Source: Oscillibacter sp. 1-3
GTDB taxonomy: Bacteria > Bacillota > Clostridia > Oscillospirales > Oscillospiraceae
Assembly: GCF_000403435.2 (NCBI RefSeq)
Contig: NZ_KE159707.1
Location: 483,607 to 547,606 of the forward strand
Direction of reading: 5' to 3'
DNA length: 64,000 nucleotides
Both the position numbers and the translations under genes were made by a program. The notes under the pieces are model-generated. The model saw only the letters and a program-made list of their open reading frames with translations, searched no databases and had not been told where the DNA came from. Shown piece by piece: positions 25,707 through 34,635 of this stretch. Numbering within the stretch: position 1 is the first letter of the stretch; every line of letters begins with the position of its first letter.

Positions 25707-27182
25707 ATGGCCTTAATGACCGCCAACGAGTATGTGGAGAGCCTGCGGAAGCTGAACACCCGGGTCTACATGTTCGGCGAAAAAATCGACAACTGGGTGG
25801 ACCACCCCATGATCCGCCCCTCCATCAACTGCGTGGCCATGACCTATGCCCTGGCCCAGGACCCCCAGTACGCGGACCTGATGACCGTAAAGTCCAGCCT
25901 GACGGGCCACACCGTCAACCGCTTCACCCACCTGCACCAGTCCACCGAGGACCTCATTAACAAGGTGAAGATGCAGCGTCTGCTGGGCCAGAAGACCGCC
26001 AGCTGCTTCCAGCGCTGCGTGGGCATGGACGCCTTTAACGCCGTCTACTCCAGCACCTACGAGATCGACGAGAAGCACGGCACCCGCTACCACGAGAACT
26101 TCAAGAAGTTCCTCACCTTCGTCCAGGACAACGACCTCACCGTGGACGGCGCCATGACCGACCCCAAGGGCGACCGGTCCAAGTCCCCCAGCCAGCAGGC
26201 GGACCCGGACATGTACGTCCACGTGGTGGAGCGCCGGGAGGACGGCATCGTGGTCTCGGGCGCCAAGTGCCACCAGACCGGCTCCATCAACAGCCACTGG
26301 CACATCTTCATGCCCACCATCGCCATGGGCGAGGCGGACAAGGACTGGGCCGTCTCCTTCGCCTGCCCCACCGACGCCGAGGGCATGTATATGATCTACG
26401 GCCGCCAGTCCTGCGACACCCGCAAGCTGGAGGAAAACGCGGACATCGACGTGGGCAATGCCAAGTTCGGCGGCCAGGAGGCCCTGGTGGTGCTGGACCA
26501 TGTGTTCATCCCCAACGAGTACATCTTCTTAAACGGCGAGTATGAGTTCGCCGGCATGATCGTGGAGCGGTTCGCCGGCTACCACCGCCAGAGCTACGGC
26601 GGGTGCAAGGTGGGCGTGGGCGACGTGGTCATCGGCGCCGCGGCCCTTGCCGCCGAGTACAACGGCGTGGAGAAGGCCAGCGCGGTGAAGGATAAGCTCA
26701 TTGAGATGACCCACCTGAACGAGACGCTGTACTGCTGCGGCATCGCCTGCTCCAGCCAGGGCGCTCCCACCAAGGCGGGCAACTACCAGATCGACCTGCT
26801 GCTGGCCAACGTCTGCAAGCAGAACGTGACCCGCTTCCCCTACGAGATCGTGCGCCTGGCGGAGGACATCGCCGGCGGCCTGATGGTCACCATGCCCAGC
26901 CAGAAGGACTTCGACTCCGACACCGTAGTGGGCCGGAACGGGGAGACCATCGGCGAGATCTGCAAGAAGTTTTTCGCCGCCCGGGAGGGCGTCTCCACCG
27001 AGGACCGCCAGCGGATCATGCGCTTCCTGGAGAACATGTGCCTGGGCGCCGCTGCAGTGGGCTACCGCACGGAGTCCATGCACGGCGCAGGCTCGCCCCA
27101 GGCCCAGCGGATCATGATCGCCCGCCAGGGCAACATCCAGGGAAAGAAGCAGTTCGCCAAGGACATCGCGGGCATTCAGTAA
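25707..27182 (+). CDS. abfD: 4-hydroxybutyryl-CoA dehydratase / vinylacetyl-CoA delta-isomerase
   Basis: 491 residues. A [4Fe-4S]/FAD enzyme that dehydrates 4-hydroxybutyryl-CoA to crotonyl-CoA by a ketyl-radical route. All four cluster ligands known from Clostridium aminobutyricum are present at identical numbers: Cys99 and Cys103 (ASCFQRC), His292 and Cys299 (GYHRQSYGGC). Full length, no break, AAGGAGG ribosome site. It defines the operon as the succinate/4-aminobutyrate branch to butyrate. The 4-hydroxybutyrate dehydrogenase that would supply substrate is not in the window. Confidence 0.97.
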   Translation: MALMTANEYVESLRKLNTRVYMFGEKIDNWVDHPMIRPSINCVAMTYALAQDPQYADLMTVKSSLTGHTVNRFTHLHQSTEDLINKVKMQRLLGQKTASCFQRCVGMDAFNAVYSSTYEIDEKHGTRYHENFKKFLTFVQDNDLTVDGAMTDPKGDRSKSPSQQADPDMYVHVVERREDGIVVSGAKCHQTGSINSHWHIFMPTIAMGEADKDWAVSFACPTDAEGMYMIYGRQSCDTRKLEENADIDVGNAKFGGQEALVVLDHVFIPNEYIFLNGEYEFAGMIVERFAGYHRQSYGGCKVGVGDVVIGAAALAAEYNGVEKASAVKDKLIEMTHLNETLYCCGIACSSQGAPTKAGNYQIDLLLANVCKQNVTRFPYEIVRLAEDIAGGLMVTMPSQKDFDSDTVVGRNGETIGEICKKFFAAREGVSTEDRQRIMRFLENMCLGAAAVGYRTESMHGAGSPQAQRIMIARQGNIQGKKQFAKDIAGIQ

Positions 27183-27534
27183 GCCGCTCCCCGGGCCCCC
27201 GCGCCAAGCCCGGCCAAGCGGTCCGCGCATGGAGAGGGAATGCCGCACCCGCAGGCGCGTCTCGGAGGCCAACCGCCGCGAAGCGGCGGCTCTCAGGCCG
27301 GAGCTGAGCGGGCGGAGTCCTCGCCGCAAGGCGGGGCCGGAACGGAATTCCTTCCGCGGAGCGAACAGAGAAATTTTTCCGGAAGCAAATCTCGGAAAAA
27401 CGTCTAATCTTATGATCCCGGACCAACCCCCGGGGCAAAACTCGGGGGTTGTCCTTTTCACGCAAAAATCGAGAAAATTTAGGCAAAAATGTACAAAAAT
27501 CCCTCAGAAAATTGTAATAAGGAGAGAACATCAC
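27183..27534 (+). other. Intergenic leader between abfD and bcd
   Basis: 352 bp without a credible gene. GC-rich up to about 27360, then AT-rich. At 27424-27451 a hairpin (CAACCCCCG / CGGGGGTTG, 10-nt loop) is followed by TCCTTTT, resembling a weak terminator or attenuator inside the operon. The ribosome site AAGGAGAG lies just before bcd. Confidence 0.55.
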
Positions 27535-28672
<1,138 letters not shown>

Positions 28673-28674
<2 letters not shown>

Positions 28675-28696
28675 TACTTTCTTGAAAGAAAGTATC
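28673..28696. repeat. Perfect 24-bp palindrome at the bcd stop codon
   Basis: GATACTTTCTT / AAGAAAGTATC with a GA centre; the TGA stop of bcd lies within its left edge. A further small hairpin (GACAGCC / GGCTGTC, 28820-28839) precedes etfB. Function unknown; possible mRNA processing site between bcd and etfBA. Confidence 0.65.
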
Positions 28697-28896
28697 CAAA
28701 GAACTTTCGCGCGCTCCGGCAGTCCGGCAATCAACCGGGCTGAAGCGGCGGCAACGTTTAACTTCTCTCTGCGCAGAAAGTTTCTCTGATCCCGGCAAGA
28801 CTTTTGTACGGCAAAATTGACAGCCATGACCGGCTGTCGTGAGCACAGAAAGGGATCTGCCCTGGGATTCAAAATAAATTTGGAGGAAAAACAAGT

Positions 28897-29697
28897 ATGA
28901 AGATCATTGTTTGCGTCAAGCAAGTACCTGATACCTCCGGCAAGGTGGCCGTCAATCCCGACGGCACGCTGAACCGGGCTTCCATGCAGACCATCACCAA
29001 CCCCGACGACATGAACGCCGTGGAGGCCGCCCTGAAACTGAAGGACGCCGCCGGCTGCAAGGTTATCGTTGTCACCATGGGCCCGCCTCCCGCCGCGGGG
29101 ATGCTGCGGGAGCTGATGGCCATGGGCGCCGACGAGGGCGTGCTGGTGTCCGCCCGCGAGTTCGGCGGGTCCGACACCTACGCCACCTCCCAGATCCTGG
29201 CCGCGGCCATTGACACCATCGGCGTGGAGAAGGGAGACATCGTCATGTGCGGCCGCCAGGCCATCGACGGCGACACCGCCCAGGTGGGCCCCCAGATCGC
29301 CGAGAAACTGGGCCTGCCCCAGGTGACCTACGCCGCCGACATCCAGAAGGACGGGGAGAACATCACCGTCAAACGGATGCTGGAGGACGGCTACATGACC
29401 ATCAAGGTCCAGACTCCCTGCCTGCTGACCTGCATCAAGGAGCTCAACAACCCCCGCTACATGTCCATCGGCGGCATCTACGCCACCTACTCCAAGCCGC
29501 TGGAGACCTTCGACTACGAGAAGCTGAAGGACCACAGGCTCATCGACGCCGCCACCATCGGCCTCAAGGGCTCTCCCACCAACATCTTCAAGAGCTTCAC
29601 CCCGCCCCAGAAGGGCGCCGGCATGATGCTGGAGGGCGACGGCAAGGAGACCTGCGAGCAGCTGGCCGGGATTCTGGCCAAGAAGCACATCATCTGA
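28897..29697 (+). CDS. etfB: Electron transfer flavoprotein beta subunit
   Basis: 266 residues beginning MKIIVCVKQVPDTSGKVAV. Adenine-nucleotide/flavin-binding segments GDIVMCGRQAIDGDTAQVGPQIAEKLGLPQVTYA and the recognition-loop region ETPCLLTCIKELNNPRYMS-like sequence are present. In bifurcating complexes this subunit carries the FAD that receives electrons from NADH. GGAGG precedes the ATG; the stop is 18 bp before etfA. Confidence 0.96.
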   Translation: MKIIVCVKQVPDTSGKVAVNPDGTLNRASMQTITNPDDMNAVEAALKLKDAAGCKVIVVTMGPPPAAGMLRELMAMGADEGVLVSAREFGGSDTYATSQILAAAIDTIGVEKGDIVMCGRQAIDGDTAQVGPQIAEKLGLPQVTYAADIQKDGENITVKRMLEDGYMTIKVQTPCLLTCIKELNNPRYMSIGGIYATYSKPLETFDYEKLKDHRLIDAATIGLKGSPTNIFKSFTPPQKGAGMMLEGDGKETCEQLAGILAKKHII

Positions 29698-29715
29698 GAA
29701 AGGGGATAAACGATT

Positions 29716-30825
29716 ATGTCTAATTTCAACAGCGCGGATATTGCTGCTTTCAAGGATGTATGGGTGTTCTGCGAGCAGCGCGAGGGCAAGCTGATGCCCA
29801 CCGATTTTGAGCTGATCTCCAAGGGCCGCGACCTGGCCAACGAGCTGGGCGTGAACGTCTGCGGACTGCTGCTGGGCGGCAAGGGCATTGAGGCTGCCGC
29901 CAAGGAGCTGGGCGGCTACGGCGCGGACAAGGTCTATGTCTGCGAGGACGAGAAGCTGGCCGTCTACAACACCGACGCCTACGCCAAGGTCATCTGCGAC
30001 GTCATTGAGGAGCTCAAGCCCGAGGCGTTCCTGATCGGCGCCACCAACATCGGCCGCGACCTGGCCCCCCGCTGCGCGGCCCGCCTCCACACCGGCCTGT
30101 GCGCCGACTGCACCCACCTGGACATCGACGTGGCCAACTACATCCAGTTCCTGCGTGAGAGCAGCACTCTGGACGTGGACGGCCAGAAGTGGGACATGGA
30201 GGACCGGAACCTGAAGATGACCCGTCCCGCCTTCGGCGGCCACCTGATGGCCACCATCATCTGCCCCCGCTTCCGTCCCTGCATGGCCACGGTCCGTCCC
30301 GGCGTTATGAAGAAGAACGCCTTCGACCAGGCCAAGGCCGCCGCCTGCGTCATTGAGAAGCCCGCCTTCACGTTGTCCGACGCGGACATCCACACCGAGG
30401 TCACCGAGGTGGTGAAGGCCGCCAAGAAGCTGGTGGACCTGATCGGCGCGGACTTCATCGTGTCCGTGGGCCGCGGCATCAGCAAGGACGTGGAAGGCGG
30501 CATCAAGCTGGCCGAGGAGCTTGCCGCCGAGCTGGGCGGCGTCGTGGGCGGCAGCCGCGCCACCATCGACAGCGGCTGGCTCAGCGCCGACCATCAGGTG
30601 GGCCAGACCGGCAAGACCGTGCACCCCAAGGTGTACATCGCCCTGGGCATCTCCGGCGCTATTCAGCACAAGGCCGGCATGCAGGATTCCGAGTGCATCA
30701 TCGCGGTGAACAAGAACGACACCGCCCCCATCTTCGAGATTGCCGACTACGGCATCTGCGGCGACCTGTTCAAGGTCACCCCCATGCTCACCGAGGCCAT
30801 CCGCGCCGCCAAGGCCGCGAAGTAA
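29716..30825 (+). CDS. etfA: Electron transfer flavoprotein alpha subunit
   Basis: 369 residues. The C-terminal FAD domain shows GGSRATIDSGWLSADHQVGQTG, VYIALGISGAIQH and SECIIAVNKNDTAPIFEIADYGI, all standard EtfA. It pairs with EtfB to shuttle electrons to Bcd. Last intact gene of the operon; only a decayed TRAP permease follows before the terminator at 31398. Confidence 0.96.
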   Translation: MSNFNSADIAAFKDVWVFCEQREGKLMPTDFELISKGRDLANELGVNVCGLLLGGKGIEAAAKELGGYGADKVYVCEDEKLAVYNTDAYAKVICDVIEELKPEAFLIGATNIGRDLAPRCAARLHTGLCADCTHLDIDVANYIQFLRESSTLDVDGQKWDMEDRNLKMTRPAFGGHLMATIICPRFRPCMATVRPGVMKKNAFDQAKAAACVIEKPAFTLSDADIHTEVTEVVKAAKKLVDLIGADFIVSVGRGISKDVEGGIKLAEELAAELGGVVGGSRATIDSGWLSADHQVGQTGKTVHPKVYIALGISGAIQHKAGMQDSECIIAVNKNDTAPIFEIADYGICGDLFKVTPMLTEAIRAAKAAK

Positions 30826-30902
30826 GGATCTGGATTCACAATTGAAAACACCGTCTGGCCGGGGAGTTTCCCCCGGTCCGGGCGGATCTTACCGTTCCGA
30901 AA

Positions 30903-31363
30903 AAACCGATATTGATCTGCATTCTCCTCGGCGCGGCGGTGTTTACCGGCGTGTTCATGTCCCTGGACGGCGAGTAGATCATCGCCCAGCGGGGCATGGG
31001 CAGCGGCAAGCGGGACGCCTTCGCCATCATGATGGCCATCGTCTTCATCCTCGGCATGCTCATCGGCTGGCCGGGCATTGCGATGCTCGTGTTCCCCATC
31101 TTCCTGCCCATCACGGACCAGCTCGGCTCTGACCGGCTGTGGCTGGCGGCCGTCACCGCCTCCATGCTCCAGACCTGCTTCATGATCCCGCCCCTCGGCT
31201 TCGACCTGTTCTATATGCCAAGGGCATCCTGCCGCCGGAGGTCAAGATCCGGAAGGTCTGCAAGGGCGTCATCTCCTTCATCATTATCATTGTTCTTGTC
31301 CCGGTGCTCTGCGCGGTCTTCCCGCCTCTGTCCACCTGGCTGCCCAGCACGCTGGCCGCCTGA
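30903..31363 (+). pseudogene. Remnant of a TRAP transporter large permease (DctM)
   Basis: Translation gives ILICILLGAAVFTGVFMSLDGE, an in-frame TAG at 30975-30977, then a run from IIAQ through FAIMMAIVFILGMLIGWPG to SMLQTCFMIPPLGFDLFY, a frameshift near 31217, and KGILPPEVKIRKVCKGVISF...TWLPSTLAA. This is the C-terminal third of a DctM-type Na+/acid symporter subunit. The N-terminal two thirds and the DctP/DctQ partners are missing. It sits in the same orientation directly after etfA. Confidence 0.85.
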
Positions 31364-31397
31364 TCCGCCCGCAGCCGGCTCCCGCAAAGCAAGCGCC

Positions 31398-31431
31398 AAG
31401 CCCGGTCCCCTTTCAGGGGACCGGGCTTTTT
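31398..31431 (+). terminator. Rho-independent terminator of the butyrate cluster
   Basis: AAGCCCGGTCCCC, loop TTTCA, GGGGACCGGGCTTTTT: 13-bp stem followed by a T-run. It closes the crt-abfD-bcd-etfBA-dctM remnant region. Confidence 0.9.
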
Positions 31432-31736
31432 GATCTATGATTTCGCCCGGAATTCCTCCAGGCGGCCAGCGAGAGACGTAAGGCCCGCCTCATGCCATAC
31501 CGTCCACGCGTCTTCCCTTCCACGACCTTGGAACAGGGAGCGAACGCCTGCCATTGGGCGTGTCCCCTTCACAAATTTTATGAGGGGCCAAACTCTGTCC
31601 CGCCCCGTCCGCCGGAAACCCGGCGCTTTCGGAAAAACAGGCGGGGACAGCGCCCCGCCCCTGCAAAACCCCAGCCAAAAACAAAATTGCGGACGGTAAA
31701 ATATGCGGTTGGATACTTCCCCTGCCATTTTGCCGC
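31432..31736. other. Intergenic region upstream of miaB
   Basis: About 300 bp of GC-rich, hairpin-poor sequence with no credible gene on either strand. Confidence 0.5.
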
Positions 31737-31765
31737 TTGTACTTTTTCCCCTTTTATGCTACAAT
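31737..31765 (+). promoter_or_regulatory. Promoter of miaB
   Basis: TTGTAC, 17-nt spacer, TACAAT, with TGC immediately before the -10 (extended -10). 31 nt upstream of the miaB start. Confidence 0.75.
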
Positions 31766-31796
31766 AACTCAGTTATAATATCATGATCTGGAGGAG

Positions 31797-33215
31797 ATGG
31801 ATCTGGAACGGGAAAAGGTGCTGGTACCGGAGGAAAATCTGGCCCGCCAGCGAAAATTTGAAGAGCGGGTCCGGGCCATGTTCGATGCCCGGGAGGCCCA
31901 CCCCGCCGCCTGTGTGGACACCTTCGGCTGTCAGCAGAACGTGGCGGACGGTCAGAAGCTCATGGGAATGCTGGAGCAGATGGGCTTCACCTTCACCGAT
32001 GACCCCAAAGAGGCGGATCTGGTGATCCTGAACACCTGCGCTGTCCGGGAGCACGCGGAACAGCGGGTCTTTGGAAACTTGGGCATCCTGACCCACACAA
32101 AAAAAGAAAATCCCGAGCAGGTCATCGCCCTGTGCGGGTGCATGGCCCAGGAGGAGCGGGTGTCCAAACGAGTGAAGGAGTCCTACCGCCACGTGGATCT
32201 GGTGTTTGGCCCCCACGCCCTGTGGAAATTCCCGGAGCTCCTCTGGCAGGTCTATGAGACGAAAAAGCGGGTCTTTTCCGTGGCGGACGAGCACGGCACC
32301 ATCGCCGAGGGCATTCCCGCGGTGCGGGAGGACGGTGTGAAGGCCTGGGTTTCCATCATGTACGGGTGCAACAACTTCTGCTCCTACTGCATCGTGCCCT
32401 ACGTTCGGGGCCGGGAGCGGAGCCGCGATCCCGCCGCCGTGCTGGCGGAGGTTAGGCAGCTGGTGGAAGCGGGCTATAAGGACATCACCCTCCTGGGCCA
32501 GAATGTGAATTCCTACGGAAACGACCTGGAGCTTGATTACGACTTCGCGGATCTGCTGGCGGAGATCGACCGGATTCCCGGGGACTATCTGATCCGCTTC
32601 ATGTCCAGCCACCCCAAGGACGCCACGAAGAAGCTCTTTGACACCATGGCCCGGTGCTCCCACGTGGCAAAGCAGCTGCACCTGCCTTTCCAGTCCGGCA
32701 ATGACCGCATCTTAAAGGAGATGAACCGGCGGTACACCCGGGCGCAGTATCTGGAGCTGGTGAACTACGCCCGCAGCGTCATGCCCGGGCTGGTGGTGAC
32801 CAGCGATGTGATTATCGGCTTCCCCGGCGAGACGGAGGCGGAGGCCATGGACACGGTGTCGCTGGTGGAAGAGGTGGGGTTTGACGCCCTGTTCACCTTC
32901 ATCTACAGTCCCCGTCCCGGGACAAAAGCGGCAGAGCTGCCGGACCCGGCCAGCCGGGAGGAGAAGCAGAAGTGGTTTGACAAGCTTCTGGAGGTACAGA
33001 ACGGGCGGTCGGCGGCGCTTCACGCCGGGTATGTGGGAAAGACGCTGCGCGTGCTGGTGGACGGGGTCAGCGACGACCCGGCGTTTCCGCTGTCCTCCCG
33101 GACGGAGGGGAACAGGCTGGTGCGCCTCACCGGGGAGGAGAGATTGATTGGACAGTTTATCACTGTCAAGATTACTGGGAGCAATACTTGGGCCCTCTAC
33201 GGGGAGCCGGTGTGA
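31797..33215 (+). CDS. miaB: tRNA-2-methylthio-N6-dimethylallyladenosine synthase MiaB
   Basis: 472 residues. Radical-SAM methylthiotransferase adding ms2 to i6A37 of tRNAs. The N-terminal UPF0004 cluster cysteines lie in TFGCQQN, LNTCAVRE and LCGCMAQ; the radical-SAM motif is CNNFCSYC; the C-terminal TRAM domain ends GNTWALYGEPV-like. GGAGGAG precedes the ATG. miaA, the enzyme that makes its i6A substrate, lies 10 kb downstream in the same cluster. Confidence 0.96.
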   Translation: MDLEREKVLVPEENLARQRKFEERVRAMFDAREAHPAACVDTFGCQQNVADGQKLMGMLEQMGFTFTDDPKEADLVILNTCAVREHAEQRVFGNLGILTHTKKENPEQVIALCGCMAQEERVSKRVKESYRHVDLVFGPHALWKFPELLWQVYETKKRVFSVADEHGTIAEGIPAVREDGVKAWVSIMYGCNNFCSYCIVPYVRGRERSRDPAAVLAEVRQLVEAGYKDITLLGQNVNSYGNDLELDYDFADLLAEIDRIPGDYLIRFMSSHPKDATKKLFDTMARCSHVAKQLHLPFQSGNDRILKEMNRRYTRAQYLELVNYARSVMPGLVVTSDVIIGFPGETEAEAMDTVSLVEEVGFDALFTFIYSPRPGTKAAELPDPASREEKQKWFDKLLEVQNGRSAALHAGYVGKTLRVLVDGVSDDPAFPLSSRTEGNRLVRLTGEERLIGQFITVKITGSNTWALYGEPV

Positions 33216-33611
33216 CCGCCCTTTGGGCGTGGGCGGGTTTTGCTCGCCCTGACGGGCGGGGGAGATTTCAGCCATGATGATGGCTGGGCAATGCACCCCC
33301 CATTTTCTCTTTTCGGTTGCGCCGAAAAGAGAAAACGGGCCGTGCACGGTCCAAAAGAGAAAAGGCGCTGGGGACGAATTTGACCGCAAGGGTCAAATTC
33401 GCCCAAGTTACGGGGGCTGGCCTGAACCGGTGCCCATTTGGATTGCCGGTCTTCTGCCGGGTGCGCTTGACAGCGTACCTTGCGGAGGCGCTCTGCCGCA
33501 TTTGCGACTGCCAACGAGGGTGTTTTGCAGGTTTGACGCAAGGTCCCTAGCGCCGCTTCCCGCGCTTCGCGCATAGTCTGGCTTGAAAGAGAGCTTTTTG
33601 TTCTACCGGAT
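33216..33611. repeat. Left arm of a ~400-bp inverted repeat
   Basis: The reverse complement of this stretch reappears at about 34138-34540 with small differences. It starts right after the miaB stop and ends at the stop of the minus-strand cassette gene. Internal hairpins include a 14-bp stem TTTTCTCTTTTCGG / CCGAAAAGAGAAAA (about 33304-33337) and GAATTTGACC / GGTCAAATTC (about 33376-33400). No credible protein is encoded. Confidence 0.85.
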
Positions 33612-33613
33612 TG

Positions 33614-33859
33614 TCAGCGGTAGATTTCTTTTGCTAATAGAAAGGCTTGGCGGGCCAGTGCCGCTTCGTAGATGACTGCCATTGCGTTATGCTGTTCTTC
33701 ATATGCTATGAACAGTTCTGCTTGGGATTCTGAAAACGTTTCTTGCAGCGCTTTTTCGGCATGATCCGATCTGGCTTTTTGAAGAAAATATTCTCCATCT
33801 AAAAATGTCACCCATTGTTCCTCCAGTTCATTCAGGAGGACATCAATATAATCTCTCAT
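33614..33859 (-). CDS. Small acidic helical protein of a divergent cassette
   Basis: 81 residues, MRDYIDVLLNELEEQWVTFL..., rich in Glu, Ala and Gln and apparently all helical. No signal, TM or catalytic motif. The sequence pattern AELFIAYEEQHNAMAVIYEAALARQAF recalls small helical proteins found beside HTH regulators in clostridial accessory DNA; I cannot name the family. GGAG lies 6 nt before the ATG and a consensus promoter is upstream. It is divergent from an HTH gene 87 bp away and AT-rich relative to the chromosome. Confidence 0.75.
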   Translation of the reverse strand: MRDYIDVLLNELEEQWVTFLDGEYFLQKARSDHAEKALQETFSESQAELFIAYEEQHNAMAVIYEAALARQAFLLAKEIYR

Positions 33860-33888
33860 AATTTACTCCATAAAATAGTTGGCAGGCG

Positions 33889-33922
33889 CGTTTGAGTATG
33901 TTTATTATAACATACTCAAACG
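33889..33922. promoter_or_regulatory. 34-bp operator palindrome between the divergent cassette genes
   Basis: Perfect 14-bp arms CGTTTGAGTATGTT and AACATACTCAAACG around TATTAT. It covers the -10 and spacer of the promoter for the minus-strand gene and the likely -10 of the HTH gene. Expected binding site of the cassette's HTH protein. Confidence 0.8.
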
Positions 33923-33932
33923 TACTTGTCAA
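33904..33932 (-). promoter_or_regulatory. Consensus promoter of the 81-residue gene
   Basis: On the minus strand TTGACA (33932-33927), 17-nt spacer, TATAAT (33909-33904): a perfect sigma-70 consensus. The operator palindrome overlies its -10 and most of the spacer. Confidence 0.85.
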
Positions 33933-33946
33933 CAGAAAGAGTTCAT

Positions 33947-34147
33947 ATGAAATTCTCTGAGCATCTTTTCTCTTTGCGGACAAACAGCGGTTTGACACAA
34001 GAAGCTGTTGCAGACGGCGCAAAACTCAGCCTGCGGGCATATCAAAATTACGAGCGAGGCTTACGGGAACCGAAACTGACCGCTCTGATTGGGCTGGCGG
34101 ACTTTTATGACCTAACCCTAGACGAGCTGGTCTGCCGGAAGCGGTAG
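33947..34147 (+). CDS. Small XRE/Cro-type HTH regulator
   Basis: 66 residues from MKFSEHLFSLRTNSGLTQEAV; an upstream TTG would place coding sequence in the operator. HTH: LTQEAVADGAKLSLRAYQNYERGLREP, followed by LTALIGLADFYDLTLDELVC, the standard XRE fold. It probably represses both divergent promoters through the 34-bp palindrome. It ends at the start of the right inverted-repeat arm. Confidence 0.88.
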   Translation: MKFSEHLFSLRTNSGLTQEAVADGAKLSLRAYQNYERGLREPKLTALIGLADFYDLTLDELVCRKR

Positions 34148-34540
34148 AAGCAAAAGTCTGCTCTTCAAGCCAGACTATGCGCGAAGCGCGGGAAGCGGCG
34201 CAAGGGACCTTGCGTCAAACCTGCAAAACACCCTCGTTGGCAATCGCAAATGCGGCGGAGTGCCCCCGCAAGGTACGCTGTCAAGCGCACCCGGCAGAAG
34301 ATTGGCAATTCAAATGGGCACCGGTTCAGACCAGCCCCCGCATTTTGGGCGAAATTTGCCCGCACGGGCAAATTCTCGCCCCAGCGCCTTTTCTCTTTTG
34401 GACCGTGCACGGCCCGTTTTCTCTTTTCGGCGCAACCGAAAAGAGAAAATGGGGGGTGCATTGCCCAGCCATCGCCATGGCTGAAATCCACCCCGCCCGT
34501 CAGGGCGAGCAAAACCCGCCCCGCCCGAAGGGCGGTACAC
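34148..34540. repeat. Right arm of the ~400-bp inverted repeat
   Basis: Reverse complement of 33216-33611 with scattered substitutions. The small hairpin is kept but with a changed pair: GAATTTGCCC / GGGCAAATTT here (reverse-strand reading), against GAATTTGACC / GGTCAAATTC in the left arm. The remaining 95 bp to mutS are C-rich and empty. Confidence 0.85.
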
Positions 34541-34635
34541 CCCCGTCCGCGCCCGAGGCGCGCCCCCCCGTCCCGCCCCCGTGGGGCGGCATCCCCCGCC
34601 TACTGGGCAGTAATTGACAGAAAGAAGGCGCAGCC

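Noticed and set aside
33614-34147. Confirmed toxin-antitoxin module
   Set aside because: Architecture (divergent, palindromic operator) is suggestive, but neither protein shows a toxin fold or motif; kept only as a hypothesis.
33216-34540. Short proteins encoded in the inverted arms
   Set aside because: Frames such as those starting near 33274 or 34177 have no ribosome sites and are disrupted differently in the two arms, while the hairpins are kept.
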